From assembly GCA_905202115.1 (NCBI GenBank), contig CAJKQZ010000012.1:1-25425 (forward strand): a DNA stretch of 25,425 bases. Direction: 5' to 3'. The position numbers and the translations under genes are program-made. The notes below the pieces were generated by a model. That model saw nothing but the letters and a program-made list of their open reading frames with translations, did no database searches and was not told the DNA's origin. This document shows positions 5,542 through 13,781 of the stretch, one piece after another. The stretch comes from an uncultured Prevotellaceae bacterium (GTDB lineage Bacteria > Bacteroidota > Bacteroidia > Bacteroidales > Bacteroidaceae). How positions within the stretch are numbered: the first letter of the stretch is position 1; each line of letters starts with the position of its first letter.

Positions 5542-8166
5542 TTAGAACTCCTGGCCTATTATGAAGTGTATGTGCGAACCGCTGCTGCTCTTTGTGCCGA
5601 ACACCTTGTCGAAGCCGTAAGCCCAGTCGATACCCATGAGACCTATCATGGGCAGGAATACGCGCACGCCGGCTCCGGCGGAGCGCTTCATCTCGAACGG
5701 ATTGAACTTCTTTACGTCGTTCCAGGCGTTACCTCCTTCGGCAAAGGCAAGGGCATAGATGTTTGTGGAGCCTTTGAGCATGAGCGGATAGCGCAATTCG
5801 AGCGTCATACGGCTGTAAGCGTAGCCTTCGTAGTTGAGCGACGGCGTTAGGCAACCGTTTTCGTAACCGCGCAGGCCGATAGTTTCGGTAGCATAACCGG
5901 AGGAATATCCCGACATGCCGTCACCGCCCACATAGAACGTCTCGAAAGGAGATTTCTTGTGTTTGTTGTAATGCCCGAGCAGTCCGAAATCGGTGCGGGT
6001 CATGAGCACGGGGCATTTTGTCTTGCCGGTAAGGGCCGTATAGCTGCGGAATTTCAGTTTCCATTTGTGATATTCCACCCAACGGTACTTCTCTTGCATT
6101 TCTTTTTGGTAAGTGGAAGCGCGGTAGTCGCGGGCGAGCTTGGAATAGTCCTTACCGTCCCAAAGAGAATAGGGAGGAGTGGCCGAAACCGAGAGTGTGA
6201 ACTCCGAACCGCTTCGCGGATAGATGTTGTTGTCGGTAGAGCTTCGGTTTATGGTTAGTCCGAGGTTGAAGTTGTTGCAGTTACCGTCGCTTATGATGAA
6301 ATAATTCCACGATTTAAGCATGTAGCGTTGGTAGGTAGCCTCGACCATGAGAGAGAAATAGTCGTCGGGCCAGCGAAGACGTTTGCCCCAGCCTAAAGAA
6401 ACGCCGAAAATCTTCACGTAAGTGTCGGGGTCGTAATAATTGTAGTATCCGTTGTAATAATCAGACGTTCCGTAGCCGTAAAGATACTGGTTGTAGCGGT
6501 TGTAATAGTTACTGTTATAATAATTGCTGTTTACGTCTGTCTGTTTTGAGTAGAAAGCCGTAAGAGATAACTGGTTGGGGCGCTTGCCGCCGAACCACGG
6601 GTCGAGAAAGTTGAACGAATAGCTTTGATAATACTTGGCATTGGTTTGCGCATTGATCGAAAGCGATTGTCCGTCGCCCTGCGGGAAAAGAGAACGGCGG
6701 TTCTTGCTGTTGAAAAGGTTCTGCATGGAGAAGTTGGTGAACTTCAGACCGATAGTTCCTACTATACCGGTCTGTCCCCAGCCGAATGACAACTGAACCT
6801 GGTCGCTCGCTTTTGGCTCGAGTTTGTAGTTTATGTCTACAGTGCCGCTCTCTTGGTTAGGCTTTACGTCGGGTTCGATTTTCTCGGGATCGAAGTATCC
6901 TAAAGCGGCAAGCTCTCGTATAGAACGCATAATGGCGTCTTTTTTGAACAGGTCACCTGGTTTCGTGCGTAGTTCGCGGCGTATGACGTTCTCATAGACG
7001 CGTGTGTTTCCGCTTATTCTTATTCGGTTGAGCGTGGCTTGCCTTCCTTCGTAAATTCTCATCTCAAGATCCACAGAGTCTCCGTCTACGTTCACCTCGA
7101 CGGGGTTGAGGTTGTAGAACACGTAGCCGTTGTTGTAGTACTGGTTGCCTATTGCGTCTTCATCGTCAACCAAACGTTTCTTTAAAAACTTCTGGTTGTA
7201 CACGTCGCCGCGTTTCATCTTGAATGCGTTCGTCAAAGATTCGGAACTGTACACGGAATTTCCTACCCATTCGACATTCCTAAGGTAATATTTTTTCCCT
7301 TCCTCGACGTTTATGTGTACATCTACATGTTTTTCATCATAAGGAACCACGCTGTCTGTTATTATTATGGCGTCGCGGTAGCCCCACTCATTGTATTTAT
7401 CTATTATCAGACCTTTGTCTTTGGCGTACTCCTCGGGAAGAAATTTTTTTGAGCGGAAAAGGTTTGACAGCTTGTTTACTTCGTGAGTTTTCTTCATGGC
7501 GCGCTTGAGTTTTTTAGTATAATCCTTGTTCGCACCAGTGAAATAAATGTGTTTTACCTTTATTTTCTCGTTTTTGTCGATATTTACGTCTACTATCACC
7601 TGATTGGCTGCCGATACATCGTCCTGCTGGACGAATTCGACTTTTGCGTTTTTGTATCCCTTCTCTTCAAAATATCTTTTGATGATTATTTTTGCGCGGT
7701 CAACTATGTCGGGCGAGATTTGGCTGCCGCTTCTAAGTCCTAAGCGCTCTTCGATGTCCTCGCGTTCAGACTTCTTCACGCCGTGGTAGGATATTGTTGA
7801 GATTTTTGGGCGTGCTGCAAGAGTTATGTGCAGATAGATTTTCAATCCTACAATGCTGTCGGCCGATATGGTCACGTCGCTGAATATTTTCTGGCTCCAA
7901 TAGCGGCGCAATACGCGGGAAATATCGTCGCCCGGTACCGTTATTGCCTGTCCCTCCTCGAGACCGGAGATGTTTCGCAGTACTTCGTCGTCGTAGCCTT
8001 TTATGCCGTCGACTGTAAAGCCGCCGAGCATATAAGTTTTCCTGTCTGTGGAATATATTATATCGGGCTTTATTATTACGCTGTCTTTTTGGGCGTGTGC
8101 TTTAAATGTGCCCAAAATCATGAGCGAGGTAATAATCAGCATTGCTATTCTTGTTTCTCTTCTCAT
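5542..8166 (-). CDS. bamA: BamA, outer-membrane protein assembly factor
   Basis: The 874-residue product has a signal peptide (about 1-25, ending AHA), a series of POTRA domains (about 45-440), and a 16-strand Omp85 barrel to the final Phe of IGQEF. The loop-6 motif that folds into the barrel is visible as GLRGYENG (VRGF/Y class). BamA is the essential insertase for outer-membrane beta-barrels. The gene lies between uppS (67 nt) and ompH, as is usual in Bacteroidales. The barrel carries an exceptional extracellular-loop candidate at about residues 544-582 made mainly of Tyr, Asn and Gly. At 874 residues it is within the size range for Bacteroidetes BamA, which is longer than the proteobacterial form. 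Confidence 0.95.
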   Translation of the reverse strand: MRRETRIAMLIITSLMILGTFKAHAQKDSVIIKPDIIYSTDRKTYMLGGFTVDGIKGYDDEVLRNISGLEEGQAITVPGDDISRVLRRYWSQKIFSDVTISADSIVGLKIYLHITLAARPKISTISYHGVKKSEREDIEERLGLRSGSQISPDIVDRAKIIIKRYFEEKGYKNAKVEFVQQDDVSAANQVIVDVNIDKNEKIKVKHIYFTGANKDYTKKLKRAMKKTHEVNKLSNLFRSKKFLPEEYAKDKGLIIDKYNEWGYRDAIIITDSVVPYDEKHVDVHINVEEGKKYYLRNVEWVGNSVYSSESLTNAFKMKRGDVYNQKFLKKRLVDDEDAIGNQYYNNGYVFYNLNPVEVNVDGDSVDLEMRIYEGRQATLNRIRISGNTRVYENVIRRELRTKPGDLFKKDAIMRSIRELAALGYFDPEKIEPDVKPNQESGTVDINYKLEPKASDQVQLSFGWGQTGIVGTIGLKFTNFSMQNLFNSKNRRSLFPQGDGQSLSINAQTNAKYYQSYSFNFLDPWFGGKRPNQLSLTAFYSKQTDVNSNYYNSNYYNRYNQYLYGYGTSDYYNGYYNYYDPDTYVKIFGVSLGWGKRLRWPDDYFSLMVEATYQRYMLKSWNYFIISDGNCNNFNLGLTINRSSTDNNIYPRSGSEFTLSVSATPPYSLWDGKDYSKLARDYRASTYQKEMQEKYRWVEYHKWKLKFRSYTALTGKTKCPVLMTRTDFGLLGHYNKHKKSPFETFYVGGDGMSGYSSGYATETIGLRGYENGCLTPSLNYEGYAYSRMTLELRYPLMLKGSTNIYALAFAEGGNAWNDVKKFNPFEMKRSAGAGVRVFLPMIGLMGIDWAYGFDKVFGTKSSSGSHIHFIIGQEF

Positions 8167-8233
8167 CGCTTTTGCAGGTGATACGGTTTGAGACTTTGTC
8201 GTCCTTTTGCCGTACTCATTATATTATATAGGT

Positions 8234-8992
8234 TTAATTTTCGAAAATTGTTTTGTTTTCCTCTTCTGCCTGTGCTTCTGTTTTTCCGAATCTTCGTTGT
8301 CTCATTTGATATGAGGCTATTGCTTTGCGGAAGTCCTCTTCGTTGAAGTCGGGCCAGTAGGTGTTGCAGAAATACAGTTCGGTGTAGGCGCATTGCCAAA
8401 GCAGGTAATTGCTTAGGCGGTACTCTCCGCCGGTGCGGATAAGCAGTTCCGGATCGGGCATGAACGACGTGGAGAGCCGGCTGCTTATTGTCTCTTCGTC
8501 TATTTCCGACACGTTGAGTTTCCCTTCGGCTGTTTCGGCTGCTATCTGCTTTGCCGCTTCTGTTATTTCCCACCGCGCGGAATAGCTCAGCGCTATAATC
8601 ATGGTCATTTTCGAGTTTTTTGCGGTGTTGTGCTCGCATTCCTCAAGTCTCTTGGTTACGGCGGCGGGCAGTTTGCTTATATCGCCGATTACTCTGAAGC
8701 GGACGTCGTTAGCCATGAATATTTCTTCTTCGAGCGAGTCGAGAATCAACGACATCAGCGCTGCGATTTCATCGCTCGGGCGATTCCAGTTTTCGGTAGA
8801 GAACGTGTAGAGCGTTAGGTACTTTACGCCGAGGCGCACCGCCTCTTCCGTAATGTGCTTGACTGTTTCCACACCTTCCTTATGACCTGCGCTGCGCGGA
8901 AGACCGCGTTTGGTGGCCCACCTTCCGTTGCCGTCCATTATTATGGCAACGTGGCGGGGAATGCGCTGCATGTTCAGCTCTGTGTTATCCAT
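8234..8992 (-). CDS. uppS: Isoprenyl transferase (undecaprenyl diphosphate synthase)
   Basis: The 252-residue cis-prenyltransferase condenses isopentenyl diphosphate onto farnesyl diphosphate to build the C55 lipid carrier for peptidoglycan and glycans. Active-site motifs are clear: IIMDGNGRWA with catalytic Asp20, SAGHKEG with His37, YTFSTENWNRP, and RTGGEYRLSNYLLWQ with the diphosphate-binding Arg and Ser. It is cytoplasmic and membrane associated. The start ATG at 8992 is 32 nt after the DUF6089-like gene and bamA follows after 67 nt, so it belongs to the envelope-biogenesis operon. Confidence 0.96.
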   Translation of the reverse strand: MDNTELNMQRIPRHVAIIMDGNGRWATKRGLPRSAGHKEGVETVKHITEEAVRLGVKYLTLYTFSTENWNRPSDEIAALMSLILDSLEEEIFMANDVRFRVIGDISKLPAAVTKRLEECEHNTAKNSKMTMIIALSYSARWEITEAAKQIAAETAEGKLNVSEIDEETISSRLSTSFMPDPELLIRTGGEYRLSNYLLWQCAYTELYFCNTYWPDFNEEDFRKAIASYQMRQRRFGKTEAQAEEENKTIFEN

Positions 8993-9024
8993 ATATTTTT
9001 ATGCCTTTTGCGGCAAACGTCGTA

Positions 9025-9726
9025 CTAATCTTTGTTGCACTGCACACATTTAGGCGAAAATTCATAAGTTATGAACAGCATTGTTGTGCAGTAATGGTCT
9101 TTGTTCTTGAATCCCGAACTTGAAATTCCGTAGGGATATTTTATTCCGTCGAGATTGTCCGACATGGTAAAGTGGTAAAGGAAATCGAGGCCTACGTTGA
9201 GGCGCGGTTTCAGTTTATATTTCACTCCCATGCCTACGGGTACCTGCATTGTGAAAGCTTTGCCTGCCATGCCGTATGCGCCTCCTATTCCTATCTGTGC
9301 GTATGGCGTTATGCGTTTGCGCCCCTGGTATCCGTTGTGCATTCCGAACGGCCAGAAGTTGTATTCGTAGGTAATGCTCAAGTCTATCACTCCATCGCTG
9401 AAACTGTATTTCCGCTTTTCGGACGTTACGGTTGTTGAATTGGGGTCTGACGGAAAGAAATCATTTACGTTATCGGTCGAACCTTTTATGCCGTTGTATG
9501 CCAGCGTGCCTTTCACTGCCATGTAGGGATTTATCAGCCACCTTCCGGTAGCCCCACCCGCAAAACCGGTCTGTCTGTAGAATTTATGATTCAGGTCGCC
9601 GTTGTAGAAACTCGTTCCCGCCGTTACTCCTATTTCGAAGTTGTAGTCCACGTCGTCCTGCGCCCATGCCGTTGTTGCGGCAAGCAGCAGAAAAGCGAAT
9701 GCGGCGGCGCGGATTTTCATTTGCAT
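9025..9726 (-). CDS. Outer-membrane beta-barrel protein, DUF6089-like
   Basis: The protein (233 residues from ATG at 9726, or 231 from the in-frame ATG at 9720) has a signal peptide ending near TAWAQ and then amphipathic strands with many aromatic turns, such as YNFEIGVTAGTSFYNGDL. It ends FSPKCVQCNKD, a CxxC that I recall as conserved in this family. The position directly before uppS-bamA is typical of DUF6089 proteins in Bacteroidales; I assign the family from that and from the sequence, without a search. The function is unknown. Upstream sequence in the same frame lacks family character and overlaps the previous gene. It follows the lipoprotein gene by 8 nt. Confidence 0.85.
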   Translation of the reverse strand: MQMKIRAAAFAFLLLAATTAWAQDDVDYNFEIGVTAGTSFYNGDLNHKFYRQTGFAGGATGRWLINPYMAVKGTLAYNGIKGSTDNVNDFFPSDPNSTTVTSEKRKYSFSDGVIDLSITYEYNFWPFGMHNGYQGRKRITPYAQIGIGGAYGMAGKAFTMQVPVGMGVKYKLKPRLNVGLDFLYHFTMSDNLDGIKYPYGISSSGFKNKDHYCTTMLFITYEFSPKCVQCNKD

Positions 9727-9734
9727 GTGATTTT

Positions 9735-11087
9735 TTATAGGTTTGAGCCGGCTTTCATGCGGTTTAGGTATCCCCGCCATAATTGTCCTGTGCCGGTACA
9801 CACTATCCATATCGTATTGTCGTTCCCTGCGGTGAGACTTATTTCTTCCGGCTCGCCTATATTGGAGGGGAGTATTGTTTTTGTGTCGGGCGTGAGCCAT
9901 GTACGTGCTCCGTCGGAGCTTATGAATATGCTCGGCTTGCCTTCGAGTATTCCTGCAGCGAAAAGTTCGTCTCCGTATTTTATCAGGCTTACTCCCTGCA
10001 TATACGGCAGACTTTTGGGGTTTTCTTCGGTATACGGATAATAGCTCCACGGGTTGTTTTCGATTCCTGTGAGATCTATTTCCTTTTTCCACACAATGAA
10101 GTCGGTTCCAATGTATCCCATTGTTATTACGTTTTCGATGTTGGGATTCGTTTTCGAGGGTTGTGTGGCTGTTATTACGTTCGTTTGCGGCAGCAGTGTT
10201 ACCGGTGCGTCGGTTTCTTCGGGTGTCCACGTTGTTCCGTCATGCGAGCCGTATACTCCAGTTGCAGTTGCTGCATAGATTTCATGCTGGCTTGCGCCGA
10301 GCAGGTGAGTGGGTGTGATGTTTGCGCTTGCGGATTCCCATGTTTTTCCGTCGGCCGACTTCATCAGGCCGTCAGTGCCTGTGGCAAAGAATGTTCCGTT
10401 GAATTTTATTATGCTTTGCAGGTCTGTTTCGTCTGCTCCTGTGGTTTCGCTGTACGTCCATGCGCCGTTGTCTGCATCGGGACGGGTCATGAATATGGTT
10501 TGTCCGTCTTTTCGTCCCCACAGATATAGAATTCTGTCGCTTGCCTGCATTTTTATTCCGCTCATGGCCGCGATGTCGGGGTTTGCGTCGCCGGCGGCAA
10601 TCCATGTGTAGGCTTCAGGATCGGCCTGGTGTACATTTATGCGTATGGTGTACATGCGGCTGCCTGTGCCGTCGGACGAGTAGACCGTAAAGATTCTCGG
10701 TGTGGTGAAGTCAAGCGTGTCTTTTGTGGAATATAGCGTGTCGGTGCCGTTTTCGTTGCGTAGTAATATGGTGCCGTCGGTGGTGAGCGTAGTCAGCACC
10801 ACTTTGTTTACCATTGTGCCCAGCGGCAGCGAGTCGGTGTTGTATATTTCTCTTCTCAGCTGGTCTATGTGCATGGGATATACCGACCCCGGCAGTGTTA
10901 TTACGTAAGAGGTGTCGCGCCCGTCGTCAAGAGTTGTCTGGTAGTTGCGGTAGAGTGTTCCGATAGTCACTGCGGTTATCGCGCAGTCGGAAGTAAGCCC
11001 TGATGTATAGTCGTTGTCCGACGAGCAGCCTGCGAATGTCATTGCCAGCAGGGCTGCCGTCAGGGCGAAAACGGATGTTTTTTTCAT
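9735..11087 (-). CDS. Lipoprotein with Asp-box-like repeats, DUF6242-like
   Basis: The 450-residue product starts with an SPII signal; the lipobox is MTFAGC with Cys21 as lipidation site. An N-terminal beta-sandwich-like region (about 30-155) is followed by a propeller-like region with repeated SxDGxxW motifs: SADGKTW, SHDGTTW and SSDGARTW, plus WIAAGDAN and IWIVCTG. That pattern resembles sialidase-type Asp-box propellers, but no catalytic residues of a sialidase are evident. I believe this is the DUF6242 family known from Bacteroides; no function is established to my knowledge. It is first in the operon with the DUF6089-like barrel (8 nt gap), uppS and bamA, and has a likely promoter about 126 nt upstream. 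Confidence 0.8.
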   Translation of the reverse strand: MKKTSVFALTAALLAMTFAGCSSDNDYTSGLTSDCAITAVTIGTLYRNYQTTLDDGRDTSYVITLPGSVYPMHIDQLRREIYNTDSLPLGTMVNKVVLTTLTTDGTILLRNENGTDTLYSTKDTLDFTTPRIFTVYSSDGTGSRMYTIRINVHQADPEAYTWIAAGDANPDIAAMSGIKMQASDRILYLWGRKDGQTIFMTRPDADNGAWTYSETTGADETDLQSIIKFNGTFFATGTDGLMKSADGKTWESASANITPTHLLGASQHEIYAATATGVYGSHDGTTWTPEETDAPVTLLPQTNVITATQPSKTNPNIENVITMGYIGTDFIVWKKEIDLTGIENNPWSYYPYTEENPKSLPYMQGVSLIKYGDELFAAGILEGKPSIFISSDGARTWLTPDTKTILPSNIGEPEEISLTAGNDNTIWIVCTGTGQLWRGYLNRMKAGSNL

Positions 11088-11212
11088 TTTTCCGGTTGTC
11101 GTGTTAAAGACTATATTTGTCTTTTGTTTGCATTGCGTTCTCTGCCCTTGCTCTCGCCTGCATAAAAGACAGGGAGAAGCAGTGCATGATACGAATGAAT
11201 AGAATAATCAGG

Positions 11213-11220
11213 CAAAAGTA
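11213..11220 (-). promoter_or_regulatory. Candidate promoter of the DUF6242-uppS-bamA operon
   Basis: TACTTTTG on the minus strand is an exact -7 box, with TTTC (one mismatch to TTTG) 19 nt upstream at 11240-11243. The leader would be about 120 nt. The gene-free bases between this box and the tRNA terminator show nothing else. Confidence 0.5.
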
Positions 11221-11345
11221 ACTATATTATTCGTTTTTTGAAAATCTGAATAGTTGTTTTATATTAAAAAAGCTGATAAAAAGCGTTATGGCTGTATGCG
11301 TTATCGTTTTTTTGCACTGTGGCCTGCGGTTTTTACTATGATAAA

Positions 11346-11370
11346 GGCCCGACTTGTTAAAAGGCGGGCC
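11346..11370 (-). terminator. Terminator of tRNA-Arg
   Basis: GGCCCG (11346-11351) pairs with CGGGCC (11365-11370) around a 13-nt loop, 6 nt after the tRNA 3' end, and the minus strand continues with TTTAT. The stem is short but GC-only. Confidence 0.6.
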
Positions 11371-11376
11371 CGAGAG

Positions 11377-11448
11377 TATCCCCACCGGGAATCGAACCCG
11401 GATCAGCAGTTTAGGAAACTGCTGTTCTATCCATTGAACTATGGAGAC
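11377..11448 (-). tRNA. tRNA-Arg, anticodon CCT
   Basis: Read on the minus strand, a full cloverleaf forms: acceptor GTCTCCA / TGGGGAT with two G-U pairs and discriminator A, D-stem GTTC/GAAC, anticodon stem GCAGT/ACTGC with loop TTCCTAA (anticodon CCT, reading AGG), and T-arm CCGGG-TTCGATT-CCCGG. CCA is not encoded, as is usual in Bacteroidales. Promoter and terminator flank it closely, so it is transcribed alone. Confidence 0.95.
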
Positions 11449-11464
11449 ATCAGTTCAGCGAGTG

Positions 11465-11496
11465 CAAATGTAATAATTTGCAGCGAAATGAACAAA
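11465..11496 (-). promoter_or_regulatory. Promoter of tRNA-Arg, complete -33/-7 pair
   Basis: On the minus strand TTTG (11493-11496), a 20-nt spacer and TACATTTG (11465-11472) match the Bacteroidetes consensus exactly. Transcription would start close to 11458, about 10 nt before the mature tRNA. Confidence 0.8.
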
Positions 11497-11593
11497 TATT
11501 CATAATGCGCCATGCTTTGTAAGTGTTGCCAGTGCGGGAAGAGGCTACATGCTTTTCGGACATGGATTTATAAGAACGGAATGTATGTGAAAA

Positions 11594-11637
11594 ATCGTCG
11601 GCCTCGGAAATTTTTTGCAACCTCCGAGACCGACGAT
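11594..11637 (-). terminator. Terminator of the C1 peptidase/HmuY-like operon
   Basis: ATCGTCGG and CTCGG (11594-11607) pair with CCGAG and CCGACGAT (11624-11637) with a single internal mismatch; the minus strand then reads TTTTT. It lies 44 nt after the HmuY-like stop. Confidence 0.85.
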
Positions 11638-11680
11638 ATATAAATATGGTGCGCTGTGTGGCGCACAGAGTTTTTGCAGT

Positions 11681-12061
11681 TTACTTTACAAGAGTTACAG
11701 TGTATACGCTGTCGACCGCAAAGTCCTGAAGTGTGGGCGAGGAAATGCTCTCGTAGCTCGTGCCCTGCACTTTTATTGCTCCGCCGTTGCCTGTACCCGA
11801 CGTTCCCCCGTTGGTACGCATATAAGTTCCGCACAACGCAAGGTCCCAGTCGGTTCGCCGCGCCCATTCGGCGTCGTGTTCGGCAGAATTGGCCGGCGAC
11901 GTGCCCACCACTTTGCCGGTGGCGAGCGAAACATACGTCCACGTATCGTTATTAACGGCGCCAATATTCAGATACCTGTCTTTTTCCGATTCGGAGCCGC
12001 CGTTGTCGTCGGAACACGACGCAAAGGCAGCCAAAAATATCAATAACAATAGCTTTTTCAT
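11681..12061 (-). CDS. Short HmuY-like lipoprotein
   Basis: The 126-residue product has an SPII signal with lipobox AAFASC (Cys16). The mature part resembles the N-terminal half of HmuY-family haem-binding lipoproteins: a strand with DTWTYVSLATGKVVG, then WDLALCGTYMRTNGGTSG and GNGGAI, which parallels the W-D-hydrophobic and TNGG region of HmuY. The protein stops at VDSVYTVTLVK, so the C-terminal half of the domain, which holds the haem-ligating histidines in P. gingivalis HmuY, is absent. No continuation is present downstream. It overlaps the C1 peptidase stop by 4 nt (ATGA), implying translational coupling. Haem binding is therefore doubtful. The family assignment comes from recognition by eye, not a search. 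Confidence 0.7.
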   Translation of the reverse strand: MKKLLLLIFLAAFASCSDDNGGSESEKDRYLNIGAVNNDTWTYVSLATGKVVGTSPANSAEHDAEWARRTDWDLALCGTYMRTNGGTSGTGNGGAIKVQGTSYESISSPTLQDFAVDSVYTVTLVK

Positions 12062-13605
12062 TTCAGATGCTGATAACGAATGGTTACTCCGTCGCCGGAT
12101 TTCTCGAATTTTACTTTGGTTTGTCTGCCGTCGGCGCGGCGTATTATGAACGGCGACACCGAAGGATTGCCGTTGTCATCGCTCCACTGCTCGCGGTTCT
12201 GCGAAACGTCGACTGCCTCGTGTAAAGCCGTGGAGGCAACTATTCTTCCGCCGCTCATTTCTATGTTTTCCTCGTTGCAGAGATATGTTTTTCCGGTGCG
12301 GAAGTCTTCGACGCTGAAACTGCGGAGCGTTCCGCCGCCAACCTTGTCGCCTACGGCTACGCGCCTTATCGTAAGAGTGTAGCGCGGCTCATGAAAGTCG
12401 GCATACTTGTCGGTCATGTCGGTGAAATTCATAGCCACCTTTATTGTTTTCAGCGTATCGGAGCTGCCGTAGCCCTGCATGGGGAAATCGCCTCCCTGAT
12501 AAGTCATCATGGGATATTGCAAAGCGTAGCGCGGCGACGAGGAGTCGGCTCCGTCGCTTACGCTGAGCTCGAAAGACAGGTCGTTGCGCGAATCGTAGGT
12601 AATCTCGGCCTTGAAAACCACCTGCGGCGTGTGTTCCTCAACGCTTATTCCCAGGGCGTTGGCGTCGAGATTGCTGAGCCCGCCCTCGGAGGGGTCGAGC
12701 ATAAACAGTTTGTAGGGATAGTAGGCGTAACCTTTCGTTGCCCACCATGTTCCCCACGAATTGACGAATATAAACGCCCCGCGCTCGTCGTCCGAAACCG
12801 TTCCGTCTCCGTTGAGGTCGTACTGCACATCGTCGTCGTAGCCCACAATGGTGAGCGCGTGCGCCCCGTCGGTTCCGTTCTTTACTATAATATCTTCGAG
12901 GCCGGTTGACGACGGGCCGTGATAGCTGCGCAGGCCCCAGTCGCTCGAATAACAGGAGAAGGTAACGAGACCGCCGGCCTTTCCTTCCTCGCCTTTATTG
13001 TAAAGATACTGTTTCAGAAGTTGTATTCCCTCTTCGGTTTTGAGAGGGAACTGCACCATGTCTTTCACGCGGTACTTCATTGCGGCGATGTAATTGTCGT
13101 AACCGGTCATCCACTTGGTGTAGGAAGAATAATACACATCGTCATCGAAAATGTCGGTAGTGGGCACTCCTGCAACCTTAGCTATGTTGTAGCCGAGTTC
13201 GGGATGAGAGCCTTCCTCCTTGCCTTCGTTGAGGTAATTCCATGTGTAGAGGTAAGAGAAAAGGTGCTCCTTACCTGCAGACTGGCGGTTAAGCATGCGG
13301 TTCACCTCATAGGTGAATACATACCGTATGCCCGAAGCCTGGGAGCAGGAATTGCTCCGCTGTTCGAACACGGGAGGCATGAAAATCTGTTTGGAATTGT
13401 CCACGCTCCGCGGAAGCTCGGCGGCAGCACGCAAATGTTTTCCGCTTTCGGGAGCTTTCCATACGGGAATGGCCAGACGCTGTGCAAGCTGTTCGGGAGT
13501 GTAGGGCTTACGCGTGTATACCTTTCCCGGCTGTGCATAACTTCCCGCCGCGATTCCCGACATGACTGCGAGCGAAGCGGCAAATGATTTGAAAGATAGA
13601 TTCAT
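12058..13605 (-). CDS. Secreted papain-like (C1 family) cysteine peptidase
   Basis: The product (515 residues from ATG at 13605; an alternative ATG lies at 13611) has a signal peptide ending near GSYAQ. The catalytic Cys87 lies in FEQRSNSCSQAS, His249 in DGAHALTIVGYDDD, and Asn282 in FIFVNSWGTWW, the C1A order Cys-His-Asn. Between His and Asn is an EF-hand-like calcium loop, DLNGDGTVSDDE (residues 263-274). A beta-rich C-terminal region of about 200 residues follows; its last 32 residues (from SPFIIRRADGRQTKVKF) resemble the C-terminus of HmuY proteins. No T9SS sorting domain is recognisable. Related Bacteroidales proteins are annotated as C1 peptidases; the substrate is unknown. It forms an operon with the HmuY-like gene. 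Confidence 0.85.
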   Translation of the reverse strand: MNLSFKSFAASLAVMSGIAAGSYAQPGKVYTRKPYTPEQLAQRLAIPVWKAPESGKHLRAAAELPRSVDNSKQIFMPPVFEQRSNSCSQASGIRYVFTYEVNRMLNRQSAGKEHLFSYLYTWNYLNEGKEEGSHPELGYNIAKVAGVPTTDIFDDDVYYSSYTKWMTGYDNYIAAMKYRVKDMVQFPLKTEEGIQLLKQYLYNKGEEGKAGGLVTFSCYSSDWGLRSYHGPSSTGLEDIIVKNGTDGAHALTIVGYDDDVQYDLNGDGTVSDDERGAFIFVNSWGTWWATKGYAYYPYKLFMLDPSEGGLSNLDANALGISVEEHTPQVVFKAEITYDSRNDLSFELSVSDGADSSSPRYALQYPMMTYQGGDFPMQGYGSSDTLKTIKVAMNFTDMTDKYADFHEPRYTLTIRRVAVGDKVGGGTLRSFSVEDFRTGKTYLCNEENIEMSGGRIVASTALHEAVDVSQNREQWSDDNGNPSVSPFIIRRADGRQTKVKFEKSGDGVTIRYQHLK

Positions 13606-13628
13606 CGTCATGTTTGTTTTATTAAGTG

Positions 13629-13659
13629 CAAAATTAAACAAAACGGCGCTGCCTGCAAC
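13629..13659 (-). promoter_or_regulatory. Promoter of the C1 peptidase/HmuY-like operon
   Basis: TAATTTTG (13629-13636, minus strand) is an exact -7 box and GTTG (13656-13659), one mismatch from TTTG, lies 19 nt upstream. A start near 13622 leaves a leader of about 17 nt to the ATG at 13605, which favours that start over 13611. Confidence 0.6.
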
Positions 13660-13781
13660 ATCGGATTGCCTACTTTGTAAATTGAAGCTATGAGATGTTT
13701 TGCGCAGGGCCGGCATAAGCATAAACGTTTAAGACAGAAGGACAGACCCGACATAAAATTCCTGCCGCCTTTCCGGAGGGT

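Noticed and set aside
11254..11505. An 83-codon plus-strand frame reading EYPHRESNPDQQF
   Set aside because: It is the antisense translation of tRNA-Arg; this peptide pattern is a common artefact over tRNA genes.
12058..13605. First taken as a C10 (streptopain/interpain) peptidase
   Set aside because: The residue order and the VNSWGTWW motif belong to papain-like C1 peptidases, so the haem-related C10 comparison was dropped.
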